From assembly GCF_001661345.1 (NCBI RefSeq), contig NW_017962914.1, positions 1,080,439 to 1,144,438 of the forward strand: 64,000 nucleotides of DNA. The letters are read 5' to 3'. The position numbers and the translations under genes are program-made. The notes under the pieces were generated by a model that ran no database searches, was not told the origin of the DNA, and saw only the letters and a program-made list of their open reading frames with translations. Origin of the DNA: Ascoidea rubescens DSM 1968. Its lineage: Eukaryota > Ascomycota > Saccharomycetes > Ascoideales > Ascoideaceae. Shown in pieces: positions 29,388 to 39,693 of the stretch; positions within the stretch are counted from its first letter, which is position 1, and the number at the start of each line of letters is the position of its first letter.

Positions 29388-31193
29388 TCAACTTATTCTC
29401 TCTTCACTTTCACCATCTTCACTACCATCACTAATATCCTTTTTACCACCATTGCTTCCCCCATTATACCCACTAATCATACTCTTAATTCCAAACAAAT
29501 CTTCAACCATAGCCTCTTCTTCATCTCGTGTTAACTTCGCAACTGCTCTCTTTTTCCCACTTTCCCAATCGTCTATATCCACACTTATATCTGAATTCTC
29601 ATCCTTCTTTTCCACTTTTTCTTCCTCATAATCACTCTCATATCCACCAAGATTAATCATTCCAGTTTCGCCTCCAGACTCAGCATATGAAGTACTTTTC
29701 TCAGACGATGAATAATATCTGGCGCTTATATCTGTAGAAGATTCTTTGAATCTAAACATCTTCTTATCATCATCCAATCTAGGAGGAGAATCAGAAAGTG
29801 ATTCCAGTGATACTGCTAATTTATCACTTTCTTTCGATTTATTCTCATGTATTTTCTCCGACATCTCAAGATTAGCTTTACTTAATTTCTTTAATTCATT
29901 AATTTGCTTATCAATTTTATCTTTCTCACAACCAATTTCATCTAATATACTCTCAATTTCCATTTTATTTTTATCTTTATTTCCCTCTTTCTTGTTCTTG
30001 TTCTTGTTCTTGTTCTTATTCTTATTCTTGTTCTTTTTCTTATTCTCATTCTCATTCTCATTCTCATTCTCATTCTTTATCTCTTTTAATTCATTCTTAA
30101 ACTTTGTCACAGCATTACCTTTCTCAAGTGGCTGTATCATTTTTTGTTTTTTATACCGATTGTCATTCATTTCATTTTTATCTTTTTCCTTTTCCTTTTC
30201 CTTTCCTTTTCCTTCTTCATCTAATATTCTTTTCCTCTTTGGCTTGGCTTCTTCTACCACCTTTTTACTTTCTCCACCATTCTTAGAATCTTCATACTTT
30301 CCATCCATTCTATTTAATATCTGTTTAACGGTGTCAATCGCTTGTTTTTGTAAATATTTCTCATTTCTTATTTTAGCTCTTGGATTTGGATCTTCATTAG
30401 CCCATCTAACATTTAAACATTCATTATTATTATTAGTAGTACTATTATAACTGCTAATGGTACTATTAGTATTAATGGCACTAATAGCAGATTTATTCCC
30501 ATGATTTTTCTTCACATTTATTAAAGATTGATGTGCCATAGCTTCTTTAGCAAATTGTGCACTCAATTCATGCTCATACGTAATAAAAGCACAATTTTTA
30601 TCATTGATAATATTCATTCTCTCAATCTTACCCCATTCTTTGAAATTTTGGTACAAAATCTCATCCAAACTCTTTTCAGAGTTGTCAGGCATTCTAATTT
30701 GTCCAATATACAATGTTCGATTGGGTATTCGGAAATTTCCAACACCTCCCATATCATCTCGATAATCACTGAACTTTTCTCTTCCAAAGCAATCCAAAGT
30801 TTGTGGAATATTAATGGAATCACTCATTGGATCCGGCAACCTGTGCAAATATTCACACTCTTTTCCTTTAAAACAACATCCTCTAGCAAAATATAAACAA
30901 AAAATTAAAGAGTTCGAATCATCTGCTAATGTATATCCACTATCTTGTTTAATATTGCATCTAAAGGGTGATTTTTTAGCATAACGATCTTTTTCTCCCC
31001 AATTATAATACCAAATATTAAATATATTCCCATTTTGTTCTGGTTTGTCATTTTGATCTATAATTGAAGGATCAACTTGCACTCTCGCAGGTCTTATAAT
31101 TTTGGGCTTTGCTTTGAGATTTGAGCTTGATGTTGTTTCGTTAGACACCATTTTTGCTTTGACTATGGATCCTTTTTTGCTATTAGAACTCAT
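29388..31193 (-). CDS. CWC2: pre-mRNA splicing factor Cwc2
   Basis: 601 residues. The N-terminal Torus/zinc finger block is present: IFNIWYYNWGEKDRY, then a CCCH finger CLYFARGCCFKGKECEYLH at about 98-116 and PQTLDCFGREKFSDYRDDMG. The RRM follows (about 155-235: RTLYIGQIRM and NCAFITYEHELSAQFAKEAM). NVRWANEDPNP near 280 is the typical end of the conserved part. Cwc2 contacts U6 snRNA and the intron in the NineTeen complex and helps form the spliceosome active site. S. cerevisiae Cwc2 has 339 residues; here about 280 extra residues form a Lys/Glu/Asn-rich tail with KNKNKN repeats (about 385-410) and a final acidic part. The core identity is secure; the tail function is unknown. Confidence 0.93.
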   Translation of the reverse strand: MSSNSKKGSIVKAKMVSNETTSSSNLKAKPKIIRPARVQVDPSIIDQNDKPEQNGNIFNIWYYNWGEKDRYAKKSPFRCNIKQDSGYTLADDSNSLIFCLYFARGCCFKGKECEYLHRLPDPMSDSINIPQTLDCFGREKFSDYRDDMGGVGNFRIPNRTLYIGQIRMPDNSEKSLDEILYQNFKEWGKIERMNIINDKNCAFITYEHELSAQFAKEAMAHQSLINVKKNHGNKSAISAINTNSTISSYNSTTNNNNECLNVRWANEDPNPRAKIRNEKYLQKQAIDTVKQILNRMDGKYEDSKNGGESKKVVEEAKPKRKRILDEEGKGKEKEKEKDKNEMNDNRYKKQKMIQPLEKGNAVTKFKNELKEIKNENENENENENKKKNKNKNKNKNKNKNKKEGNKDKNKMEIESILDEIGCEKDKIDKQINELKKLSKANLEMSEKIHENKSKESDKLAVSLESLSDSPPRLDDDKKMFRFKESSTDISARYYSSSEKSTSYAESGGETGMINLGGYESDYEEEKVEKKDENSDISVDIDDWESGKKRAVAKLTRDEEEAMVEDLFGIKSMISGYNGGSNGGKKDISDGSEDGESEERIS

Positions 31194-31841
31194 TTTATAA
31201 ACGGCAAAACAGTACCAGTATCAAACAGCTCTTCAGCCAAATGTGCAAAGATAACGTATTTCGAGATGTTGAAAAGAAGACATTGAAAAGTTGAAAATTC
31301 GGCAAAAAAAAAAAAATCACGCGCAACAAAAAGAGAAAGAAGATATAATCAGAAAGATATCAGAAAGAAGATATAATTGCTAGCAAACTATCCTAGTACT
31401 CTGATGGTATCTGATAATCGTGCTATTTATTATGCTACTGACTATTTTGGTATTGCTGAAGATCTGAATCAACCGATTGGGGTTGTTTTGTAAAGCGTTG
31501 CATCTGGAGCCAACCTCCAATGCTTGGTCTTATCATCTACAATTGACTGAAAGAAGTCGTAACAATGGATTTAACAAGCTGTTCTATTGCAGTTTGAGTT
31601 GATCAGGAATATCGAATTACACAGTTATGAATGTTTAAAACAAAGTTGGAACTATAGGTGATTTTTTATCTGTTGGAAATTTCTTTGCTTTTGGTGCACA
31701 AAAACCCCAACGTTATATGGTTTCTTGATCAAAACATATAAATTTACTCTCAGGTATCTGGTTTTTTATAGAATGTGTTGTTAATCAGGAGGAATCACAA
31801 CTGGCTTTATAATATCAAATAATACATATAGCAATCTATAC
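31194..31841. other. intergenic, divergent promoter region
   Basis: Separates CWC2 from the Asn/Asp-rich gene. Has an A tract at 31302-31316 and two copies of AGAAAGATAT-like sequence near 31345-31375. No gene seen. Confidence 0.4.
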
Positions 31842-33080
31842 ATGGCTTCGCTACCAAAACAACTTCAGTCTAAATTTATAGATAACGACGATGGATATAC
31901 TTTGGACAAGACAAAGATAATTAATAATGGCGACGATAGTATTATGGATAGTATGAATGATGTGGGTAATATGAGTAATAAAATAAATCCTACTACTACA
32001 GACTTGAATGATTTAATAGGAAATTCCAATTTAAATCATGCTTCTGTTCCTAGATATTCAACTACCAAACCACTAAACTTTTATTCTCAACAATTTATTG
32101 ATTCTCAAAGTTTAGATCCTCATTTTCAAACGATTTATAATAATTATACTTATTTTCCGGATGGTATTGATAATCAATTGGATAATTATAATCGCAACAG
32201 TGCTCAGAGTTTTAATGATAAATACAGTTTTAATTATTCTACTGCTCCCAATATTTCTGATGCCATTGCTTGTGATAATAGTAACAACTATGTTAGTGGT
32301 GATTATTATGATAATTATGATAATACTGATATCTATAACAATGATGGTCATATTAATGGGCTTTACAATTATAATGATGCCTTATATAAAACAAGTGACG
32401 AACAAATAAAGGAGGTGGTAATGAGTAGCATTCAAATGGCATATGATAATGATGCTGCTTTAACATCTGAATTTTCTCTGTATCAATATTCATATTGTGG
32501 AATAAATAATCCAAATAATCCTATCTATGTTGATACTAACAACAAAGGAATCTGCGGTGATCAAATAGATCAACACTTAGATATTAATAACCTAAACACT
32601 GGAAATTACATTGGCCTTTGTAAAAACAGCAATATAACCGGTGACGAAGCTCTCAAGAATAATTTTAAATTTCAATTTGACATTATTGAGGATCAAAACG
32701 GAAATATAAGTTATGGTGATTTATTGTCATCAAGTCAAATGGAGAAGAGTCCTTTTGAATCTGAGCTAGATAATTTTGTTGATACATATCCTTACTCAAA
32801 TAGTAAAGACTGGATTGACAATCCTAATAATGATGGTTCTATTTATGCAGGTTACGATGACGCTAATGATAGATGTAATTGCAATGAAATAAAACATGGA
32901 AATAAATACGTAACAGACATGCAAACAACAGAATCATTTCAAAATAAGCAAATCAATGAAGAAGTTAACAACAGCAAAAAGGACGTCAGCTATTCTGACT
33001 TTGCATCGACATGTTTGAATTCAGATAGAGACTTGGAAGAGGCTCTCATGAGCATGGGAAATAGGCAGATATATAGTTAG
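31842..33080 (+). CDS. Asn/Asp/Tyr-rich protein, unknown
   Basis: 412 residues from ATG at 31842. The whole protein is low in hydrophobics and rich in Asn, Asp and Tyr (for example GDYYDNYDNTDIYNNDGH near 152-169), with no membrane segment and no signal peptide. Two less biased segments are DEQIKEVVMSSIQMAYDNDA near 186 and DRDLEEALMSMGNRQIYS at the C-terminus; both could form short helices. The acidic, aromatic-rich disordered composition resembles transcription activation regions, but no DNA-binding domain is visible and no function is claimed. Codon phase is clean over 1.2 kb, so it is very likely a real gene. I recognise no relative; it may be fast-evolving or lineage-specific. Confidence 0.65.
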   Translation: MASLPKQLQSKFIDNDDGYTLDKTKIINNGDDSIMDSMNDVGNMSNKINPTTTDLNDLIGNSNLNHASVPRYSTTKPLNFYSQQFIDSQSLDPHFQTIYNNYTYFPDGIDNQLDNYNRNSAQSFNDKYSFNYSTAPNISDAIACDNSNNYVSGDYYDNYDNTDIYNNDGHINGLYNYNDALYKTSDEQIKEVVMSSIQMAYDNDAALTSEFSLYQYSYCGINNPNNPIYVDTNNKGICGDQIDQHLDINNLNTGNYIGLCKNSNITGDEALKNNFKFQFDIIEDQNGNISYGDLLSSSQMEKSPFESELDNFVDTYPYSNSKDWIDNPNNDGSIYAGYDDANDRCNCNEIKHGNKYVTDMQTTESFQNKQINEEVNNSKKDVSYSDFASTCLNSDRDLEEALMSMGNRQIYS

Positions 33081-33303
33081 GGCTTTCAGCATGAAGACCA
33101 AAAGAACAATATCACAACAACCTTATTTTTGAAGCAGCAGTCTGAGGGTGTGTATCTGCAGCACCATGCAGTGGATCAAATAAGCGCGTTTGTGCAAACC
33201 AACTTTGCACTTTTTCGCCCGGTGTTCGACCACAAACACGACATCAAACAAAAACAGCTTCTCTGTTCAGACACGTGAACTACTGTTTCCAACAACACAA
33301 AAA

Positions 33304-33387
33304 TGAAGGATGCGAGGTTCGAACTCGCGCGGGAAGTCTCCCAGTAGATCTTAAGTCTACCGCCTTAGACCACTCGGCCAACCCTCC
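33304..33387 (-). tRNA. tRNA-Leu (anticodon UAA)
   Basis: Minus strand, 84 bases including discriminator A. Acceptor stem GGAGGGT pairs with ATCCTTC (with G-T pairs). A box TGGCCGAGTGGTC; anticodon stem GTAGA/TCTAC with loop CTTAAGA, so anticodon TAA; long variable arm (TGGGAGACTTCCCGC region) as in class II tRNAs; T arm GCGAGTTCGAACCTCGC. No intron. It decodes UUA, the main leucine codon of this AT-rich genome. Confidence 0.96.
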
Positions 33388-33462
33388 AATTATGAATTAC
33401 TAAACATGGTACATGTTATTTATACATTTAATAATGCGTTGTCTGTGCTGATACCTTTTTAG

Positions 33463-34125
33463 TTATATAGCTGGTATTTCTGTACTTTTTATGAAATTTA
33501 TTGATGCAAAATCATTTCTTGCTTTTATTTTGCTTATGTTTGTGCTAATTCTTTGCAGCTGGCTACGATTGTTCTGATTACGTAAAGAGTTGCTTTTGCT
33601 AAAACGTTGTTGTGACTTTCGATAACCGATTTCCGACCGTTCGTTACGAGTTAATACACTTTCGAGCATTCGTTCTAGTCGTTCAAACCCGGATGCAACA
33701 TTCGATTCAATTAACTCAACTCTTTGATTTAATTCATTGATTTTGGAAGCCATTGGTGAAGTATCAAGTTCCCTTTTGTTATCACTATCAGTGTTCTTGA
33801 CTTGGATGCTGTCAGGTCAACAGTCGTCGAAGAAAAGATAGAGATTTCTTCTAGTGCTCATGACTTAGTAGACTTCTCTCTCCTTTTCCTCTCGTTTTAT
33901 TTTATTTCTATCTAGCTATTTAGTGATCATATTTATATTGTTTGGATTGCAATCTTTATCAAGGTATTTGTGAATTAAATGTTTTTTGCGGAAACACAAT
34001 TTTCGTTTCATAAGTGGTTAATTCTTGTGTATTTCGTTTGGGGCAACGGACCATAATTGCTTCACGAACGTCCGAGTTCGGATTGTGTTTTCCGGCCACG
34101 CCTCGTGCAACAAACGTATCACGTA
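33463..34125 (-). mobile_element. possible LTR-retrotransposon fossil in the tRNA 5' flank
   Basis: On the minus strand, a stretch beginning TGTTGCACGAGGCG near 34118 has LTR-like architecture (moderate GC start, TATAAATA-type sequence around 33930, then an A/G-rich part), and leads into a 96-residue frame at 33463-33753 (MASKINELNQRVELIESNVA) with a coiled-coil start like a Gag N-terminus. It sits 75 bases upstream of the tRNA-Leu gene, where Ty-type elements insert. No reverse transcriptase, integrase or second LTR is seen, so if it is an element it is an incomplete, broken remnant. Family not assignable; could also be a small host gene with its promoter. Confidence 0.3.
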
Positions 34126-34379
34126 ATCACAAAATTTCTATTTTTTGTTTTTTTCAGTTAAGCATTACATGTTCCAAATCATAGACTTCGGTAAAAAACC
34201 TGTGTTTTATTGATCATCTATATTATATGTTCACAACCCTCGTTATTTAGAAAGCCTCTCCAGACTCAATTATATACTGCTGCTGGCCCTGAATGAGGAC
34301 CACATTTGTTTATTTGTTTTTGGGTTATAGATTTTAAATTTTGTTTTTTTGCTAAATACGGAGTTTGGAATTAAGAATA

Positions 34380-36998
34380 ATGCTGAGTTTTGAGGCGATC
34401 AATAATCACAAAAATCACTATAATTTCAACAATGGAAATATTCCTGCAAAAGATTTCATAAACAGAAATTATATTGCAATTCAGTTATCAGAAACAAATA
34501 CTTCTACTCAAAATGTTGACGGAAATATAGCTGATCTCGATATTATGGACATTTTTCAGAAAAACTACCCTCAATTCAGATTCGAACATAATTTCAGAGG
34601 TTTCGATGATCTATATGTCTTTTCATATGACAAATCTGATCCCTCAATAGATGATTTTGATAACGAAATTCTATCCAAAAATGGTGACCAGCAAAACGAC
34701 GATTTCTTGTTGAAAAAGAGATCAACGCATAATATGTATAATAGTATAGCCAATAATTTTCTCATTAAATCTTTACATCCTTTAAGACCCAAAAGGCTTG
34801 AAAAAAGATTACCCATTCCAATTTCATATCCAGAAGCTGATCCTCAAAGGAAATACGATTCTTCCATGAAACCAATTTTTCAAGCTCAAAAAGATTTACA
34901 AATAAACGACCCTGAATTCATTAAACAATGGCATTTAATTAATCCAAGTTTCCCTGGTCATGATGTTAATGCTACAGGATTATGGTACGAAAATATTACC
35001 GGCAAGGGTGTAGTAACAGCTATAGTTGATGATGGTTTGGATTTTCATTCACAAGACTTAAAAGATAATTTTTGTGAAGAAGGTTCTTATGATTTCAATG
35101 CAAATCAAAAATTACCTGCTCCTCAACTATCAAATGATTACCATGGCACAAGATGTGCTGCTGAAATAGCGGCTACCAAAAACAATGGTTATTGTGGTAT
35201 AGGTGTGGCTTATGACTCAAAAGTAGCTGGCATTAGAATCTTATCTGGCGAAATTACTGCCGAAGAAGAAGCAGCTTCATTAATATATGGACTTGATGTC
35301 AATGATATCTATTCTTGTTCTTGGGGTCCACCTGATGATGGAAAATCAATGCAGGCACCAGAATTAGTTGTTAGAAAGGCTATAGTCAAAGGCATATTGG
35401 ATGGAAGGAAATCAAAGGGTTCTATTTACGTTTTTGCTAGTGGTAATGGTGGTTTGAATGGTGATAACTGCAACTTTGATGGTTATACCAATTCAATCTA
35501 TTCTATTACGGTCGGCGCAATTGATCACAAGGGATCTCATCCCCCATATGCTGAAGCTTGTTCAGCTGTGTTGGTTGTAACATATTCTTCAGGCTCTGGT
35601 GAGCATATTCATACAACGGACATAAATAATAGATGCACAGATAACCATGGCGGAACCTCTGCTGCTGCTCCTTTAGCTGCCGGTATATATTCTTTGGTAT
35701 TACAAGCAAATCCAGAATTGACTTGGAGAGATATTCAATATCTTTCTATTTTATCAAGTGTTGAAATAAACGATATTGATGGTAATTGGCAGGATACAGT
35801 AATGTTCAAAAGAGATTGCTATAACCCTGAGAATCAAATAACTAATGTTAAAAAAAGATTTTCCCATAAATATGGTTATGGAAAGATTGATGCCTATACT
35901 ATGGTTCATATGGCGAAAGATTGGAAAAACGTTAAACCCCAAGCTTGGTATTATTCTTCTCCTTACCATGTGAATGAAGATATTGAATGGGCGGAAAATA
36001 CTAATAGAGATTATACTTATACTCTAAACATTGATAAAGAGGATTTAGAAAAAGCAAATTTTGAGCACATTGAACATGTTACAGTCACAATAAATATGTC
36101 AGCAAAAAATAGAGGCAAAATTGAAGTAAACTTGATATCTCCCAGTGGTATTATTTCAAACTTAGGTATCCAAAGACCATATGATAAATCAAATGAGGGC
36201 TTTAATAATTGGACCTTTATGTCTGTTGCTCACTGGAATGAGACTGGTGAGGGGGTTTGGAAACTACAGGTTATAAATAGAGGTCAAAAAAATAAAGTGA
36301 AATTTTATGATTGGGTTATAAAATTTTTTGGTGAATGTATAGATCCATCAAAGGCTAAAAGATTTCCTTTACCAGGTGAGGAGGACAAAGAAAATGACCA
36401 GCCAGATGCAGCATCTGTATCAAGTGGAACAACTTCATTCATACCGGCATCAAGTACAGAAATTAGTACTCAAAGTAGTACTCAAAGCGGTGTGTCAGGT
36501 CTGAGCTCAAGTAGTGAGACAAATATTGGAATAATAAACAGCTCAACTTCATCACTTTTATCAAGCAATATAATATCTTCTACTACAGAAATTATTGAAG
36601 AGACAGCTATAGAGGCCACTTCTACATCTGAAGGTGAAGGGCAATATTTGCATAATGTTGATTCGAATTATGGAACCTATTTTTTCTTTTTGATTGTGGT
36701 TAGTTTTATTGTATGTTTATTTTACTTTAAGGCAGTGAGCAAAAGAAGACCCCATCGTCGTAGAGATGATTATGAGCTCGAATTAATCAGACCAGATGAG
36801 GATAGTGAAAGTAACCGTGATAATGATAGTTTAAGTTTGAGCAATATGACTATAAATACAGATGATGAATTAATAGGTGAAGATGACAATAGGAATAATC
36901 GAGGGGATAATAGAATGAGTTTGAACAATAATAGTGACAATCAATTCAATAGTGATGATGAGTATGAAACTGATAACAGAACAGATGTACCCAAGTAG
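34380..36998 (+). CDS. KEX2: kexin, Golgi proprotein-processing protease
   Basis: 872 residues from ATG at 34380. Subtilisin-type triad: Asp in TAIVDDGLDF (about 217), His in DYHGTRCAAEIAA (about 258), Ser in NHGGTSAAAPLAAG (about 427), and the oxyanion Asn in FASGNGG. A P-domain follows (FEHIEHVTVTINMSAKNRG to the IKFFGECID end), then a Ser/Thr-rich stalk, one membrane span (TYFFFLIVVSFIVCLFYF, about 767-785) and an acidic cytosolic tail with Tyr residues for Golgi retrieval. Kex2 cuts after Lys-Arg and Arg-Arg; the propeptide here ends near RLEKRLPIP. The odd point is the N-terminus: it lacks a hydrophobic signal peptide, which a lumenal protease needs. A signal-like start (MRTTFVYLFLG) lies in frame at 34293 but is followed by stops. 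Confidence 0.95.
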   Translation: MLSFEAINNHKNHYNFNNGNIPAKDFINRNYIAIQLSETNTSTQNVDGNIADLDIMDIFQKNYPQFRFEHNFRGFDDLYVFSYDKSDPSIDDFDNEILSKNGDQQNDDFLLKKRSTHNMYNSIANNFLIKSLHPLRPKRLEKRLPIPISYPEADPQRKYDSSMKPIFQAQKDLQINDPEFIKQWHLINPSFPGHDVNATGLWYENITGKGVVTAIVDDGLDFHSQDLKDNFCEEGSYDFNANQKLPAPQLSNDYHGTRCAAEIAATKNNGYCGIGVAYDSKVAGIRILSGEITAEEEAASLIYGLDVNDIYSCSWGPPDDGKSMQAPELVVRKAIVKGILDGRKSKGSIYVFASGNGGLNGDNCNFDGYTNSIYSITVGAIDHKGSHPPYAEACSAVLVVTYSSGSGEHIHTTDINNRCTDNHGGTSAAAPLAAGIYSLVLQANPELTWRDIQYLSILSSVEINDIDGNWQDTVMFKRDCYNPENQITNVKKRFSHKYGYGKIDAYTMVHMAKDWKNVKPQAWYYSSPYHVNEDIEWAENTNRDYTYTLNIDKEDLEKANFEHIEHVTVTINMSAKNRGKIEVNLISPSGIISNLGIQRPYDKSNEGFNNWTFMSVAHWNETGEGVWKLQVINRGQKNKVKFYDWVIKFFGECIDPSKAKRFPLPGEEDKENDQPDAASVSSGTTSFIPASSTEISTQSSTQSGVSGLSSSSETNIGIINSSTSSLLSSNIISSTTEIIEETAIEATSTSEGEGQYLHNVDSNYGTYFFFLIVVSFIVCLFYFKAVSKRRPHRRRDDYELELIRPDEDSESNRDNDSLSLSNMTINTDDELIGEDDNRNNRGDNRMSLNNNSDNQFNSDDEYETDNRTDVPK

Positions 36999-37308
36999 TA
37001 TGGTTTTTAAAAATATACGAACTTTATTTTCTTTAGTTTTACTATTATTTATTTATTTATTTTTATTTTTTTTTTTCGATTTGCATGATATAGAGAACAT
37101 TTCAATACCATACTTTTGTTTTGAGAAAGAAAATTGAGATCATAAATTAAAATATATAATAATTATTTACATGAAATGATAACAATAAGAATAGAAGTAA
37201 TGGTGGAAAAGTTTAAAAACAATTCAAAAATACAAAAAATACAAAAAATTACATTAAAGATAACAATGAAAAAAGGAGTTTTTGAATGACTAATTAGTTA
37301 AAATCAAT
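36999..37308. other. convergent 3' flanks of KEX2 and GGC1
   Basis: T-rich after the KEX2 stop and A-rich before the GGC1 stop, with ACAAAAAAT units at about 37230-37250. No gene. Confidence 0.4.
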
Positions 37309-38217
37309 CTATTTCAATAATCTATCAAATGCAGGAATTAATGTTTGAGCCAAAGCAAAAGAGAAAACTAATTTTGGACCAGTAGTCAATAGTTTTGGAG
37401 TCAACCCTTTGAAGAAAGAACTAATACCTTCATTTTTGGCCATATTTTTCAAGATTTGGAAACCAGATTCAGGGTTTTCGAAATTTTTATTCTGAATTCT
37501 AGTTTTAATGACGTCTAATGGAGCCGAGACTATTAAAGAACTTGAAGCACCGAAGATGGAACAGATAAAGTTCTGGGTCCAAGTGGCAGATGTATAATCT
37601 TGTAAACCGAAAATGTATTCCTTAGCGAAAGCATTACCACCGAATAAAGCAAAAGAACCAGGAGCATTTCTAGCCATAGTCCAACCCCAACCACGATATA
37701 AACCTAAACCTTCATCTTTGATAATTTTGAGAAAGCCTCTGCCTTTGAAAGCCTCTGGATTTGTTTGTCTTTTGATTTTAAGAACATCTAAAGGTAATAG
37801 GACAACTTCACCGATACCAATCATTGAACCAGCAGTTGCACTCATTAAAGCTTTACCATTTTTTTGACCAAATAAATCTTGATAAGTATGACTGAAGTTT
37901 CTAGTTAAGAATTCGTTAGCAAAAGGTTGACCGCCATATTTGTAGACTCTTTGCAAGACTTTATAGCAGGCAGCATAACCTAAACCTGGGAATAAAGTGA
38001 ATATTCTTTTGCCAAAGGGTTCATGGAAGTGCTCTCTAAAGATGACTTTGTTCAATATGCTAGCATTAGTGACTTTTGTTTGGTTGGACATCAATCTTTT
38101 GGAGATGGTATCTACAGGATGGAAAACAGCTATTTCACAAATACCTGCAGCACCAGAACCAAGAATTCTAGCATAACCAGATTGTTTTTTATCAGAGTTT
38201 AAAGTAGGAGGAGACAT
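37309..38217 (-). CDS. GGC1: mitochondrial GTP/GDP carrier
   Basis: 302 residues (S. cerevisiae Ggc1 has 300), six membrane spans in three carrier repeats. The signature blocks of Ggc1 are present: ICEIAVFHPVDTISKRLMSN, LFPGLGYAACYKVLQRVYKY, LLPLDVLKIKRQTNPEAFKG, RNAPGSFALFGGNAFAKEYI and VSAPLDVIKTRIQNKNFENP. The N-terminal DKKQSG is also conserved. The protein exchanges cytosolic GTP for matrix GDP across the inner mitochondrial membrane and is needed for mitochondrial genome and iron homeostasis. No anomalies. Its upstream region is A/G-rich and compact. Confidence 0.97.
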   Translation of the reverse strand: MSPPTLNSDKKQSGYARILGSGAAGICEIAVFHPVDTISKRLMSNQTKVTNASILNKVIFREHFHEPFGKRIFTLFPGLGYAACYKVLQRVYKYGGQPFANEFLTRNFSHTYQDLFGQKNGKALMSATAGSMIGIGEVVLLPLDVLKIKRQTNPEAFKGRGFLKIIKDEGLGLYRGWGWTMARNAPGSFALFGGNAFAKEYIFGLQDYTSATWTQNFICSIFGASSSLIVSAPLDVIKTRIQNKNFENPESGFQILKNMAKNEGISSFFKGLTPKLLTTGPKLVFSFALAQTLIPAFDRLLK

Positions 38218-39693
38218 TCTGAGATAAGAGTGTTATTATAGTGGACTTGAGTAAAGCTTTATTTACAGGTTTAGAGGAGATGGAAAAAAAAGAAAAAAGT
38301 GAAAAGAAAACGAAAAGGAAAGAGAATTGAAGCTCCATGATAAAAGAAGAAAGTTCTTCATTAGTCAATTGAAAAAATTTTTAAACGTAAACCCCGTTTT
38401 AACGGGACAGTTCACCTGAAGTGGGTACTGGAAAGCAGCAATCATGTGATACAAGCAACATTTTGCATACAAATAACAGCCCTAAACCCTCTCGAAGTGT
38501 AACATTGAGGTTTTCAGATCAATCTGTGGTAAAATTCAGCTTTGTTGGAGAGATAAAAGGATGGAAGAAACTCTCCAAAGGTTGGTAAATGGATCTGTTT
38601 GTAATTCAAAGTGGATCGCAAACTTCTTGAGCGATTTCTGGGGTTTTATTGGGTGCAGAAAGAGAATCCTGATACACTGCTTAATAGGCTGATATTTCCG
38701 AATCCATCGAATATTGAAACTTTTCATTTCTCCAGCGTGGTAACTCTTCTAGATCTGCTTTTATCTATTGATTTCACTTTGATTCTTTTCTTTTAACCAC
38801 CTTGGATCAGCACATAGATTGAGATATTTGGCCTGTGTTATATTTGAAAGAAGAAAAGCCAAAGCTAAATATCTGCGATTCCGATTGCTCATCGCTGGAA
38901 AGCTGTGGGATAATCTGTCAAAGCAAACAAGCACCTTGTTGAAAAGGAAAAAGCTTATATGAACATTGCCAGTCTGTCTCTTTATAATAGAAACAACTGC
39001 TTTTTTCCACCCAGCTCACAGCAGACCCACAGTGAGCAGCGCTTTAAAGACCATCTTCTATTCAATTCAGCGATTGCAAAAAAGCACTATTAATCTTCTA
39101 TACTGGTTCTGAAAACAGCCAATCAGAGCATAGCAAAACTGGGTTTTTGTAAAGTGAAAATGCGTGCGTGTGCGTGCGTGTGCATCAATAAATTGTTTTT
39201 CAAGGCAGGCAACAGAGAGCAGTTCTCTGGCTGCAGAAACAGAGACTGCTTTTCGCACCACTGAGCTGGTATTTCTTGCTTCCAAGCCAGTTGTCTGCCG
39301 GTAGTATTTAGTGCTTTCTTTGCCGACCATTTGGCTTCTTTTTCAGCTTCAGACAAGCAGCAGAGGCCGCAGAAGGGTGCAGCCATTTACGTCCGTAACC
39401 ACGGTTTGTAGTCCGGTTATCCGTGCATGGGCCGGATAGTTTGTTTGCCTGTTTGGGAAGATCCGTGCAAATAATCCGATATTCCCAATTGTTTTCTTGA
39501 TTTTGTTAATTTTTAATATATATCAGTTCAAATCAACCTGATTCAACGCTCTAACCAGTTCTAATTGACTCTCAGGATACTCTGCAAGACCTTTATTGGG
39601 TGCTTTCAGTAATAACTTAATTAAGTAATAGCAAACTTACCATTCCAAGTTTGTTTCTGTTTGACAGCCCTGAATTTTTGACCTCTACTGAAG
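38218..39693. other. intergenic: divergent promoters of GGC1 and VPS9
   Basis: 1.5 kb. A moderately GC-rich part at 39000-39480 includes a GTGCGTGC repeat at about 39161-39183. Small frames here have no family resemblance. Just before VPS9 the sequence is AT-rich. Confidence 0.4.

Noticed and set aside
29746-30450. 234-codon hydrophobic plus-strand frame
   Set aside because: Antisense of the Lys/Glu/Asn-rich CWC2 tail, which naturally reads as Phe/Leu/Ser on the other strand.
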